Source: JADJNW01 sp964526645 (GTDB lineage Bacteria; Bacteroidota; Bacteroidia; Chitinophagales; Saprospiraceae). Taken from it: a stretch of 64,000 nt of DNA. Positions 19,129 to 28,387 of this stretch are shown here, piece by piece. The notes beneath the pieces are model-generated. The model worked only from the letters and a program-made list of their open reading frames with translations. It searched no databases and was not told the DNA's origin. The translations under genes were made by a program, and so were the position numbers. Position 1 is the stretch's first letter; each line of letters starts with the position of its first letter. Location: assembly GCA_964526645.1 (NCBI GenBank), contig CAZGJN010000017.1, forward strand, positions 1 to 64,000, read 5' to 3'.

Positions 19129-20553
19129 TACTGCAGGCGGTTCATCATTGTAATGATCCTCACCTTCCCATTTTGCTACGACGGCACTCGCCAAGCAATT
19201 ACCAACCACATTGGTAGCCGTACGCGCCATATCCATCAATTCATCAATTCCCAGTATGATAAAAATTGGTTCTACAGGCAAGCCAAAAGAGACGGCCGTT
19301 CCCATCAAAATAACTAAGGAAGCCCTGGGTACACCCGCTACACCCTTGCTGGTAAGCATTAAGGTTAATACAATCAGTAGCTGCTGGCCAAAACTCAGTT
19401 CAATGCCAGATGCTTGGGCTACGAAGATAGTAGCCAAAGACAAGTAGAGTGTAGTGCCATCTAAATTAAAGCTATAGCCGGTAGGCAATACAAAGGCTAC
19501 AATTTGGCGCGGAACACCAAATTTTTCCATATTTTCCAATGCTTTTGGTAAAGCGGCCTCTGAACTGGTGGTAGCAAATGCGAGCGTTACAGGTTCTGCA
19601 ATGGCTTTGATAAATTTTCGAATCGGCAATTTGATAATAAGCGCTACGGGTAGCAGTACAAATAAAATAAAGAAAATGAGCGAGACATACAGGGTGGCGA
19701 GCAGTTTGAAGAGGTTGACTAAGATGCCAAAACCCATGTGACCAATCGTATAAGCAATAGCCGCACCTACCGCAAAAGGAGCAAAATACATGACGATATT
19801 CGTGAATTTGAACATCACCTCTGAGAGTCCTTCCGAAAAATTTAACATGTACTCTCGGGGTTTTCCTTTTAGCATTGCTAATCCGATCCCAAATAAAATA
19901 CTGAATACGACAATTTGTAAAATTTGCCCTTCATAAACCGATTTTGCAATATTTTCTGGAAAGATATGTAGAATAATATCCTCCCAACTTTGCTTTTGCA
20001 CCGTCACAGTTTCTTGTTCTGCGGCTGGCATCGGAGGGATACCCACACCCGCTTTGCTAATGTTAATGGCAGCCAAGCCAATAAATAGGGCAATCGTGGT
20101 GACCACCTCAAAGTACAATAAAGACTTCCAGCCCATCCTGCCCACTTGCTTCAAATCCGCATGCCCTGCTATACCCACCACCAAAGTGCCAAAAAGCAAA
20201 GGGGCTACGATGGTTTTGATGAGCTTCAAAAATATTTTACTGATGATTTTGAGATTTTGAGAAAATACGGGGAAATCGTGCCCAATCTCAGCCCCAATCA
20301 CCATGCTGATTAAAATCCAAGTGGTGAGGCTCTTGCGTTTCCAGGCATACAAACCAAGTGCCAGCATAGCGATCCAGCGCAAAGTCACAGGGATGGCACT
20401 TGGCAAATCGAGCCACTTATTTTCGTCGAGTAGGCTTACTAAAATAGCAAGGGTGGCAGAGATAAACAAGAACAGTAGAATCTGGCGAGGTACTTTGGCG
20501 GGCTTTGGTTTGTCCTGGGCAGCATCTTTCACTAAGTGTCGCATTTCTTCCAT
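19108..20553 (-). CDS. Dicarboxylate/amino acid:cation symporter
   Basis: The 481-residue inner-membrane protein has the DAACS (GltP/DctA) signatures: the serine-rich hairpin ATTSSEAALP, NLDGTTLY and the substrate-site helix MARTATNVVGN. It would import glutamate, aspartate or C4-dicarboxylates with protons or sodium. The N-terminus carries an extra pair of hydrophobic helices (about 25-85), which makes it longer than GltP. It could be a single transcription unit. Confidence 0.93.
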   Translation of the reverse strand: MEEMRHLVKDAAQDKPKPAKVPRQILLFLFISATLAILVSLLDENKWLDLPSAIPVTLRWIAMLALGLYAWKRKSLTTWILISMVIGAEIGHDFPVFSQNLKIISKIFLKLIKTIVAPLLFGTLVVGIAGHADLKQVGRMGWKSLLYFEVVTTIALFIGLAAINISKAGVGIPPMPAAEQETVTVQKQSWEDIILHIFPENIAKSVYEGQILQIVVFSILFGIGLAMLKGKPREYMLNFSEGLSEVMFKFTNIVMYFAPFAVGAAIAYTIGHMGFGILVNLFKLLATLYVSLIFFILFVLLPVALIIKLPIRKFIKAIAEPVTLAFATTSSEAALPKALENMEKFGVPRQIVAFVLPTGYSFNLDGTTLYLSLATIFVAQASGIELSFGQQLLIVLTLMLTSKGVAGVPRASLVILMGTAVSFGLPVEPIFIILGIDELMDMARTATNVVGNCLASAVVAKWEGEDHYNDEPPAVLAIEEG

Positions 20554-20622
20554 GGTGCAAGATTTTAGATGGCTAAAAATAAGGATTCTATTTAAAGCGG
20601 AAAGTTTATTCCTGTTTTTTTA

Positions 20623-21372
20623 TTAATTTCTTATCCCAATAAAAGCCATCATTCTGCCTGTGTTACCTTGTTCTTTGCGGTGTGAGAAAAACCGTTCATT
20701 GTGCAAATAAGTAGAAAAAGCAGAGATTTCGATTTGCGATTCGGGTATCCCAAATTCAAGCAGTTGATCTCGATTGGCATTTTTTAAATCTACCAGGTAT
20801 TTATTTTTCCCCGCATCAAATTGCTTCAGAAAATCCGGAAAATTATCTGCCACATCCGCATCTACCTCATAGCTGCACGCATCAATACAAGCGCCTATAA
20901 AGGCATAACAGCTCTCCGGACTTGTACCGAAATAATCCTGAATCGTTTCCAGTGTTTTGTACACAATGCCTTCCACTGTACCGCGCCAACCGGCATGGAT
21001 CGCTGCTACCACTTCATTTGCAGCATCGTAGATCAAAATTGGGGTACAATCTGCTATGCTCACACTCAGAAAAATGTTCTTCTGATCCGTCACCATCGCA
21101 TCGAAGCCTTCGTACTCGCCTGGTTCGAGCGCGTATAGCACTTTATCCTCGTGTATTTGCTTGGAGGCCGCTACTTCTGAAATGGTCACGCCAAGGCTTC
21201 CAAAAAAACGCTTCCGATTTTCCAAGACATTGGCTTCTGCATCACCTACCCTGAAACTCAAATTGAGGCTTTCGAAAGGGGCTTCGCTCACGCCACCGAG
21301 GCGGGTACTTTGGGCAGCAATCACAGTCGTAAATGGCTCAAATATTTGGGGTTTGATGTACTTAACATCCAT
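20623..21372 (-). CDS. pgeF: Peptidoglycan editing factor/purine nucleoside phosphorylase, laccase-domain
   Basis: The product belongs to the YfiH/PgeF (multicopper polyphenol oxidoreductase) family, whose members edit peptidoglycan precursors and phosphorolyse purine nucleosides. It has SIADCTPILIYD, HAGWRGTVEGIV and FIGACIDACSYEV, which carry the conserved Cys/His zinc site. Start: the ATG at 21372 gives 249 residues, the family length; the ATG at 21447 would overlap the upstream glycosyltransferase gene by 25 bases and adds an unmatched tail. Confidence 0.92.
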   Translation of the reverse strand: MDVKYIKPQIFEPFTTVIAAQSTRLGGVSEAPFESLNLSFRVGDAEANVLENRKRFFGSLGVTISEVAASKQIHEDKVLYALEPGEYEGFDAMVTDQKNIFLSVSIADCTPILIYDAANEVVAAIHAGWRGTVEGIVYKTLETIQDYFGTSPESCYAFIGACIDACSYEVDADVADNFPDFLKQFDAGKNKYLVDLKNANRDQLLEFGIPESQIEISAFSTYLHNERFFSHRKEQGNTGRMMAFIGIRN

Positions 21373-21422
21373 GTGCTTTCTATTTTTTTGATTTTGCTCA
21401 AAAATAGTGAAACCCCTTTGTA

Positions 21423-22580
21423 TCAACGAACTTTCCTGCCTTTCCATTCATATTTTTTAATTAAATTGGATAGAATTCCCACTATCACAATGTACCCTGT
21501 ATGTAATATTTCAGATATAAAAAAAGTGCGTATCAGATCTTGTCTTTGAAAAAAGCGGCACGCTGCGCCCAGCAGTTGGTAGTCTGCTATCGCTTTGCTT
21601 CCAAATTGAAGTGCAAAAACAAACGCTATTGGCCATCCGAAAAAAGGAATCAGCAGCAAACTCAAAAGGATATTGCTACACAAAAGAAAAACAACGCCCA
21701 GTACGAAGATCATGCGCCATTCTTGGTAGGTGGCGGATTTGGTAGCCCATCGAATTCTTTGATTGAAAAAGCCCCACCAACTGGGTTTTGCTTGCGTGAG
21801 CACTGCTGCGTGGGCACTTTTTAGGAAAACGATGCCCTGAGGGTATCGCGCAGCGATTTTCTGGGCCAGTAGCATATCATCGCCAGAGGCAAGCCGATTA
21901 ATGCCCTGGAAACCATCTACTTGCATGAAGATGCTTTTTGGATAAGCCAGGTTCGCGCCATTGGCCATGCGCATTGTTCTACTCTGGATGCCGGCTGCTG
22001 TCACCAGCATCATGCCCGCATAGTCCAATGATTGAAATCGCTCCAGCCCGTTTTTTTCTTGGTGAAACAACACAGGTGCTGCGATCAACTGCGGGTGCTG
22101 GGTCTCGTAGCAAGCTGCCAGGAGCAAAAGCCAATCCTTTGGCGCCGTACAATCCCCGTCAGTGGTAACAATCAGCTCCCCTTTGGCTTTCTTAATGCCT
22201 ATTTCTATTGCTTTTTTTTTGTAGGCATTTAGTGGCATTTCTTCTTTAAAATCAGACAGCGACAGCAAGCTAATGTTGGGCTGTTTGCTTTTTATTTTAT
22301 TGACAATCAAGGGGGTATTGTCTTCGGAGTGATCATCAATCACGATGATTTCAAATAGAGCTAGGGGGTAATTTTGTTGCAGAATGGATTGCAGGCAAAG
22401 CGCCATGTTGGCGGCTTCATTGCGTACGGGGATCAGGACGGAAATAAAAGTTTGGGGCTGAAAGCCTTTTGGAAGCTGAAAAACAGGGAGTTTGTGCCAG
22501 TGATGGATTGCCCTGATGATAAAAAAACAGTACAAAAAAATCAACAGCCCTGAAAAGGAAGCATACAAAACGAATGACAA
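21423..22580 (-). CDS. Glycosyltransferase family 2, membrane-bound
   Basis: The 385-residue protein has an N-terminal membrane helix, a GT-A domain with VLIPVRNEAANMALC, the nucleotide-sugar site VTTDGDC (DxD-like) and a QxxRW motif (NQRIRWATKSA), then three or four C-terminal helices. This order fits processive or polyisoprenyl-type GT2 enzymes in lipid or envelope glycan synthesis. The acceptor is unknown. pgeF follows downstream on the same strand. Confidence 0.9.
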   Translation of the reverse strand: MSFVLYASFSGLLIFLYCFFIIRAIHHWHKLPVFQLPKGFQPQTFISVLIPVRNEAANMALCLQSILQQNYPLALFEIIVIDDHSEDNTPLIVNKIKSKQPNISLLSLSDFKEEMPLNAYKKKAIEIGIKKAKGELIVTTDGDCTAPKDWLLLLAACYETQHPQLIAAPVLFHQEKNGLERFQSLDYAGMMLVTAAGIQSRTMRMANGANLAYPKSIFMQVDGFQGINRLASGDDMLLAQKIAARYPQGIVFLKSAHAAVLTQAKPSWWGFFNQRIRWATKSATYQEWRMIFVLGVVFLLCSNILLSLLLIPFFGWPIAFVFALQFGSKAIADYQLLGAACRFFQRQDLIRTFFISEILHTGYIVIVGILSNLIKKYEWKGRKVR

Positions 22581-22601
22581 AATGAGTGTTCTTTTTGATC
22601 G

Positions 22602-23081
22602 CTAAGAAAATAAATCATCGTATTGATTCCGATTTTTGCGCTCAGGCGTTTCGGTCTTTTTTTCGTTCCGAGGCAATTTTAGCGGCATATCATCCACAAT
22701 TTCTTCAAAATCAGCAAACTCGCCCTCTCTCAAGCGGCGTTGCTCTTCTTCCACCTGACGCACCTTTTTGTTAAAAAGTGCTTTTCCAAGTAAAAATATG
22801 GCAACTACCGGAAACATCAAAAACGTAAGCACCGTAGCCCCCACTGCGAGCAGTATATTCTGGCGGAATAAGCCAATCACCCACTGGGCGTAATTCACAA
22901 TCACCTTATAATCAATGATAGCAGTAGCAATAATGACCAAAGGAGAAAGATAATAGAGAATATTGAAAATTGCCTTTGCTAATATAAACAAACCTACTAA
23001 TGCCAGTACGAAAATGATAATACTAAGCAAAGAACTGAACGGATTATTGTTATTTCCGCGAAAATCTTTTTGGTAGATCAT
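22602..23081 (-). CDS. Hypothetical membrane protein
   Basis: With the ATG at 23081 the protein has 159 residues and starts MIYQKDFRGNNNNPFSS. It has two or three hydrophobic helices (about 20-60 and 75-100) and a charged C-terminal tail rich in Glu, Lys and Arg. Similar small membrane proteins occur in Bacteroidota without a known role. It lies upstream of the glycosyltransferase, 21 bases away, and may be co-transcribed. Confidence 0.65.
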   Translation of the reverse strand: MIYQKDFRGNNNNPFSSLLSIIIFVLALVGLFILAKAIFNILYYLSPLVIIATAIIDYKVIVNYAQWVIGLFRQNILLAVGATVLTFLMFPVVAIFLLGKALFNKKVRQVEEEQRRLREGEFADFEEIVDDMPLKLPRNEKKTETPERKNRNQYDDLFS

Positions 23082-23263
23082 GAGCCAAGCGCTTTTTATA
23101 ATTCCAACCTGAAAGGTAGTGAAAATGTTGTACAAAGTGAAAGAAGATGGACGAGCGTCCGATTTCCTTTCGACGAGTGTCTTTTTGTTGTCGTTTTGTT
23201 AAGCTCTTTGGGTTCGTTGCATTTCCAACAGAATCCTCCTATTTTTGGCAAAAATTTAAAAAA

Positions 23264-24610
23264 ATGAAACGTACGCCTTGGTTTATAATCAGCTTTTTGC
23301 TTTTCTTCGGGAGTGCTTTTTCACAAGCCACCGTCACACTTACCTGCCAATTGAGCAACTGCAATGACCAGCTTCGCTTGTATCGCTTTAATGGCTTGGG
23401 TTTTGATGAATACCAAAAACCAAGCCTTAGCAGTGATTCGCTTTTTCAGTTCAAGGTACCAAAATCAAAAGAACCTCAATTTTATTACATTGGTATGGGC
23501 AATTCTATTCGCCCGATCCTTTTGGGTACAGAAGATAAGATGACAATCAATGGTACTTGCATGGCCATCAAAGGCGCTACGCTGAAGTCTCCTATCAACT
23601 CGATGTATGATAATTTGAAGAGTAAAATGAATGAATTGAAACGCCAGACCAGCCTCCTGGCAAGGGAATATCAAAACCAGAGCGGCAACCAGGAGGAGAT
23701 GAACCAGGTGGTAACCAAGATGAAAAATCTGGATACTGAAAAATTGCAACTGCTTGACTCGCTGAAGAAAACCAATCCGTTTTTGGGTAAAGTATTGGCA
23801 TTAGATACCTATCTGAGTTATCACAACAATGCAGGCAAATATGCCAATGAAGTGGATTATTTTGCGGGGGAGTTTTTCCGCTTTGTAGATTTTAACGATA
23901 AAAGCTATGAGACAATGCCCTGGGTATTCGAAGCCTTCAAAAACTATGCCCTTACCCTGAGCAGCGCCGGATTGGATAGCGAAAGGCATAAAAGATACAT
24001 GGAAACTGCCCTGAGCCGCATTCCAAAAGGCACAGGTACTTACAAAATGGCACTCAACGGTATTGTTACTTCGCTCCTGCAAAAAAATCATGCCAATTTT
24101 GTACACTTTGCCAATCAATTGCTCGAAATTATCAAAGACAACCCAAGTGCAAGCGCTGACTTGGAGCGCCAAATCCAAAAAATGAGTAGCTTCATTATTG
24201 GTGCAGTAGCGCCTGATTTTAAACAGCAGACCCCCGATGGCAAAGAAATGTCTCTAAGTGAACTGCGAGGAAAGGTCGTACTCGTTGATTTTTGGGCAAG
24301 TTGGTGCGGACCTTGCCGAGCCGAAAACCCAAACGTGGTGAAAATGTACAACAAGTACAAAGAAAAAGGCTTTGAAATATTGGGCGTAAGCTTGGATCGG
24401 GATAAAACGCGCTGGCTGCAAGCTATCGAAAAAGACGGCTTAGTCTGGCACCACATCAGCGATTTGAAAGGTTGGGATAATGCGGTGGCAAAGGATTATG
24501 GCGTTACCGCGATTCCGCATACCGTCTTAGTGGATACGGAAGGAAAAATCTTGGCGAGGAATCTTCGCGGTAAATCCCTGGAACAAAAGTTGGAAGAATT
24601 ATTCAACTAA
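23264..24610 (+). CDS. TlpA-like thiol-disulfide oxidoreductase with DUF4369 domain
   Basis: Starting at the ATG at 23264 the protein has 448 residues, a signal peptide (MKRTPWFIISFLLFFGSAFS), an N-terminal DUF4369 domain (about 20-110), a helical linker and a C-terminal thioredoxin domain (about 310-448) with the active site WASWCGPCRAEN. The domain order is common in Bacteroidota envelope redox proteins. An upstream frame extension to 23147 lacks a signal peptide at its own start, so I took the later ATG. A strong terminator follows. Confidence 0.9.
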   Translation: MKRTPWFIISFLLFFGSAFSQATVTLTCQLSNCNDQLRLYRFNGLGFDEYQKPSLSSDSLFQFKVPKSKEPQFYYIGMGNSIRPILLGTEDKMTINGTCMAIKGATLKSPINSMYDNLKSKMNELKRQTSLLAREYQNQSGNQEEMNQVVTKMKNLDTEKLQLLDSLKKTNPFLGKVLALDTYLSYHNNAGKYANEVDYFAGEFFRFVDFNDKSYETMPWVFEAFKNYALTLSSAGLDSERHKRYMETALSRIPKGTGTYKMALNGIVTSLLQKNHANFVHFANQLLEIIKDNPSASADLERQIQKMSSFIIGAVAPDFKQQTPDGKEMSLSELRGKVVLVDFWASWCGPCRAENPNVVKMYNKYKEKGFEILGVSLDRDKTRWLQAIEKDGLVWHHISDLKGWDNAVAKDYGVTAIPHTVLVDTEGKILARNLRGKSLEQKLEELFN

Positions 24611-24618
24611 AGCCAGGT

Positions 24619-24658
24619 GGATAGGAAGATAGGGCGTGCTTATCTTCCTATCCTTGTT
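24619..24658 (+). terminator. Terminator after the TlpA-like gene
   Basis: GGATAGGAAGATA (24619-24631) pairs perfectly with TATCTTCCTATCC (24641-24653) across a 9-base loop, followed by TTGTTT. Confidence 0.8.
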
Positions 24659-24664
24659 TATGCC

Positions 24665-25177
24665 TCACCAGCCCAGGTATTTTGGCGGTTTTATATTATT
24701 CAAACGCAAATAAACAATGAGCTGCCCCCTGTGGTGGGTATGATGGTCATTGAGGAGTGTCAGGATTTGCCTTTTGGTCATCGGTCCAGCAAAAAATTCT
24801 ACTTTTTCGTCCAGTTGCTCCGCTTGTAGCTGGTTGAGTGCTGCTGTTGCATTTTCAACTATTTCTTTCAAAACAGCAATCGTTTCTGCTTTGGTATAAT
24901 CTGTTTTTTTTAGGTCTTTTTCAGATTTTTTGCCGCCCAAATAGCTGCTCGTCAGCCAGTTCATGTTGCCAGCAATGTGCACTAACTGTTCCCGGAAACT
25001 CATCTCCGATGCCATCGGTCTGAAGTCAAAGCGATCTTCGGGCATAGATTCTGCTATTTCCAATGTGTATGCCGCTGCATTTTTCAGCTTTTGTTGTACT
25101 TCTGCAAGGTAAGTGCTTTGCGCAAATAAAAATATTGCCATCAAATTTGTCCAAATGATTAAAAAGATTTTAAACAT
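24665..25177 (-). CDS. DinB-like putative metal-dependent protein, exported
   Basis: From the ATG at 25177 the protein has 170 residues and starts with a signal peptide (MFKIFLIIWTNLMAIFLFAQ). The mature part is a DinB/YfiT-type four-helix bundle with metal-ligand histidines in REQLVHIAGNMNW and LLNDHHTHHRGQL. DinB-fold proteins include thiol-dependent transferases; no specific role is known. It lies ten bases after the mscS-like stop and is probably co-transcribed with it. Confidence 0.85.
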   Translation of the reverse strand: MFKIFLIIWTNLMAIFLFAQSTYLAEVQQKLKNAAAYTLEIAESMPEDRFDFRPMASEMSFREQLVHIAGNMNWLTSSYLGGKKSEKDLKKTDYTKAETIAVLKEIVENATAALNQLQAEQLDEKVEFFAGPMTKRQILTLLNDHHTHHRGQLIVYLRLNNIKPPKYLGW

Positions 25178-25187
25178 GATAATTTTT

Positions 25188-26006
25188 TTAAGCATGAATA
25201 GGACTAATTTGAGCGCCTTCTGGATACGCAATTTTGATTTGGTGTTCGCCTAAAGCCTGCTTGACGCGGCGATACGCCTCAAAATAAATATCCCAGTAGT
25301 CTTCTACTTTTGCGTAGGGGCGTATTGCCAGCAACATGTTGTGCGAGTCGAATTTTTCAATACCCACGAATGGTGCTGGCTGCTCAAGCACCTTGGGGGT
25401 ATCGCGCAGTACATCTAAGATTAATAATCGGATTTTTTCAAAATTTTCTTCATAGGACACATGCACATTCAGATCTACCCGAAGGTGCGGTTCTGAGGAT
25501 AGGTTTGTGATAATTCCGCTAATTGCCATGGCATTTGGCACAATCACAGTTCGGTTATCGAGGGTGATTATCACGGTATTGAGCATCTGAATTTCCTTCA
25601 CATGCCCCAGTTGGTTTTCCACCTGAATAAGGTCGCTCACTTTGTAGGGTCTGAAAATGAGAATCAGTATGCCAGCCGCAAAATTACTCAGACTCCCCTG
25701 CAAGGCCATCCCTATGGCAAAGCCTGCCGCCGCTAATACCGCCACAAAGGAGGTTGTTTCGATCCCCACTATACCTGCTACACTGAAAATCAATAACACC
25801 TTGAGCAATACTCCTATCATCGAAGCTAAAAACGGACGAATATCATCTCCTACGCCGCTGCGCTGCATCGCTGCACCTGCCCAATTCGCTAACTTGTTGA
25901 TAACCCGTAGCCCAATGAGTAGTACAAGAATCGCCAGTACGAGCTTTGGCGCATATTCCAGCACCATTTTGGTTATAAATTCTACGTAACCGTTTAACTG
26001 TTCCAT
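25188..26006 (-). CDS. Small-conductance mechanosensitive channel, MscS family
   Basis: The 272-residue protein has three N-terminal transmembrane helices (about 12-120), the pore-lining helix GMALQGSLSNFAAGI, and a cytoplasmic beta domain beginning LIFRPYKVSDLIQVE. This is the minimal MscS design, which opens on membrane tension to relieve osmotic shock. The length is close to E. coli MscS. Confidence 0.94.
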   Translation of the reverse strand: MEQLNGYVEFITKMVLEYAPKLVLAILVLLIGLRVINKLANWAGAAMQRSGVGDDIRPFLASMIGVLLKVLLIFSVAGIVGIETTSFVAVLAAAGFAIGMALQGSLSNFAAGILILIFRPYKVSDLIQVENQLGHVKEIQMLNTVIITLDNRTVIVPNAMAISGIITNLSSEPHLRVDLNVHVSYEENFEKIRLLILDVLRDTPKVLEQPAPFVGIEKFDSHNMLLAIRPYAKVEDYWDIYFEAYRRVKQALGEHQIKIAYPEGAQISPIHA

Positions 26007-26504
26007 GTTTTGTCGTTTTGTTCAATTATATGCTTTTTTATAAAAGACTGGGCTTTCACCGAAAAGGAGGATGCCGAGCTTCGATGAAGCTACAAATTTA
26101 TATTATTTTTGTTAGGTTAACGCTAAAAAGAGCGTGTCCAAATCTTAAAAAAAAAACATGATATGATTTGATATCCTCAATAGCAGATTTGCCTACTATG
26201 GGGTATTCTTGCTCCAAAGTAGAGGCGCCATTGGAAGGATGGATGCTTGGAAAACAGTCAAGCGTGGCTTTTTTCCAATTATTTCATCACGCTATCTTTT
26301 CGATGATCTAAAACCCAACGCACAAGTCGCTGTTAATCAATTTTTTAATAAAAATATACGTGCTCTTAGAAAAAGGAGAGCAACTGCTGTAATTGAATTT
26401 TCAAATGGAACAGATTTGTGATTCCCAGAAAAATAAACAAGCCATACGCCGTCCGATTATTGTGAAAATAAGCATGGTGACGTACATTTACTACTTAGAA
26501 CTAA
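26007..26504. other. Intergenic region without a supported gene
   Basis: About 500 AT-rich bases lie between mscS (minus strand) and the DUF4256 gene (plus strand). They should hold both promoters, but I find no clear consensus box. An open frame of 70 codons at 26209-26421 resembles nothing known and has no ribosome-binding context, so I do not call it. Confidence 0.5.
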
Positions 26505-27071
26505 ATGGATCGCATGAAAACAGCATTGTCACAAGAACAATTTTCTACCCTGCTCGACACCTTGAAAACCCGGTTTGAAAAAAACAGAAATCGCCATAAA
26601 AACCTGGAGTGGGCTAAAGTACAAGCCAAACTGGAGATCAGCCCTGAAAAGCGATGGTCGCTGTATGCAATGGAAGAAACCGGCGGAGAACCGGATGTGG
26701 TGGGTTATGATAAAGAAACGGACGAATACATTTTTTATGATTGTGCAGCAGAAAGCCCCACGGGGCGCAGGAGTCTTTGTTATGATCGGGAAGCGCTGGA
26801 TGAAAGGAAACAAAATAAGCCGCAAAATAGCGCTATTGAGCTGGCAGAGGAGATGGGTATTGAGCTTTTAACAGAAGAACAATACCGGGCGCTGCAGCAA
26901 CTTGGGTACTTCGATACAAAAACATCGAGTTGGGTGCAAACGCCTCCCGCTATCAGAAAACTTGGCAGCGCACTCTTTTGTGATCGCCGCTATGACCATG
27001 TTTTTGTGTATCACAACGGTGCAGCATCTTATTACGCAGCCCGAGGCTTTCGTGGTTCGCTGAGGGTATAA
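26505..27071 (+). CDS. DUF4256 family protein
   Basis: The 188-residue protein has the family's conserved segments SLYAMEETGGEPDVVG, FYDCAAESPTGRRSLCYD and the C-terminal YHNGAASYYAARGFRG. DUF4256 proteins are found in many bacteria as stand-alone genes of unknown function. An alternative ATG nine bases later exists. It converges on obgE. Confidence 0.9.
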   Translation: MDRMKTALSQEQFSTLLDTLKTRFEKNRNRHKNLEWAKVQAKLEISPEKRWSLYAMEETGGEPDVVGYDKETDEYIFYDCAAESPTGRRSLCYDREALDERKQNKPQNSAIELAEEMGIELLTEEQYRALQQLGYFDTKTSSWVQTPPAIRKLGSALFCDRRYDHVFVYHNGAASYYAARGFRGSLRV

Positions 27072-27189
27072 TCAAAGGCTGCTACAACCCGATCCTTGCG
27101 GAAGTGGGGATTATCGGACAACTTTATACTTGGAATTTTCAAATTTTGAGCATCTTTTCATTTGACAAAGAGCCTATCAATCTTAACAT

Positions 27190-28188
27190 TCAATTCCCCT
27201 GATTAATCGTCTTCCAAAGCAGGTCTTTTAGCTCCAGGATACCTTGCTGGGTAAGCGATGAAATAAAAATAGCAGGAACTTCTTTGGGTAGTTCTGGCAG
27301 CAGCAAACGTTTCAGTTCCTCATCAATCAAATCGCTTTTTGTAATTGCCAACACGCGGGGTTTGTCCAAAAGTTCGGGGTTGTACATTTCCAACTCATGG
27401 CATAAAATATCATACTCTCTGGTAATGCTTTCTGTATCACAAGGAATCATAAAAAGGAGTGTCGCATTGCGCTCGATGTGACGAAGAAAACGATGCCCCA
27501 AGCCCTTGCCGAGGTGTGCATTTTCAATAATACCGGGGATATCCGCAATCATAAAAGAGCGTCCATCTCGATATTGTACAATACCCAGATTCGGAACGAT
27601 TGTTGTGAAAGGGTAGGGAGCGATCTCTGGCTTGGCGGCGGTCATCACCGAAAGGAGGGTGGATTTTCCCGCATTTGGAAAACCAACCAGCCCTACATCT
27701 GCCAATACCTTTAGCTCCAGAATTTTCCATTCCTCTTTGCCGGGCTCACCGGGCTGCGCGTAGCGCGGAGTTTGATTGGTCGCTGATTTAAAATGGGAGT
27801 TGCCCAAACCACCCCTGCCGCCTTCGAGCAGGATTTTTTCTTCCCCATCTTCCGTAATTTCCATAATAAATTCGCCGGTTTCGGCATCTTTAGCAACAGT
27901 GCCGAGGGGAACATCCAGGATAACGTCTTCGCCAAATCCTCCAAATTTATTACCACTACTGCCACCTTCTCCGTTGCCGGCAATAACGTGCTTGCGGTAT
28001 TTGAGCGAAAGCAGCGTCCACAAATTGCGGTTGCCGCGCAAGATAATGTGCCCGCCGCGACCGCCATCGCCGCCGTCGGGGCCGCCTTTGGCTGTTTTTT
28101 TATCCCGATGGAAATGAATAGAACCCGCTCCACCTGCACCAGATCGGCAACATATTTTTACATAATCAACAAAATTCTGTTCTGCCAT
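27190..28188 (-). CDS. obgE: GTPase ObgE/CgtA
   Basis: The 332-residue GTPase takes part in large-subunit assembly and stress control. The glycine-rich Obg domain fills residues 1-158; the G domain follows with GFPNAGKST (G1), the switch region and DIPGIIE (G3), and TKSD (G4). The C-terminal OCT domain of some Obg proteins is absent, as is usual in Bacteroidota. Confidence 0.97.
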   Translation of the reverse strand: MAEQNFVDYVKICCRSGAGGAGSIHFHRDKKTAKGGPDGGDGGRGGHIILRGNRNLWTLLSLKYRKHVIAGNGEGGSSGNKFGGFGEDVILDVPLGTVAKDAETGEFIMEITEDGEEKILLEGGRGGLGNSHFKSATNQTPRYAQPGEPGKEEWKILELKVLADVGLVGFPNAGKSTLLSVMTAAKPEIAPYPFTTIVPNLGIVQYRDGRSFMIADIPGIIENAHLGKGLGHRFLRHIERNATLLFMIPCDTESITREYDILCHELEMYNPELLDKPRVLAITKSDLIDEELKRLLLPELPKEVPAIFISSLTQQGILELKDLLWKTINQGN

Positions 28189-28266
28189 TTTCCTACGCGC
28201 GCTTTAAAATAACCCTAAGGCAAGATGAGTAAAGGAACAATATTCAATGTAAACAAATTATTTTTC

Positions 28267-28311
28267 AAGCAATTGATTTTCAATGCCGTAAAGCTTTAAG
28301 CAATTGATTTT
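28267..28311. repeat. Short direct repeat
   Basis: AAGCAATTGATTTT occurs at 28267-28280 and again at 28298-28311, in the gap between obgE and the FG-GAP gene. No function is suggested. Confidence 0.5.
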
Positions 28312-28387
28312 TAAGCTATTCAATTACTTAAAACGCAGCAAATATCGTCAAATTTGTAGAATAAGTGTCAAAATTGTCAATTGTGGC

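Noticed and set aside
26209..26421. A 70-codon open frame before the DUF4256 gene
   Set aside because: No similarity, no ribosome-binding context and no conserved features; probably chance.
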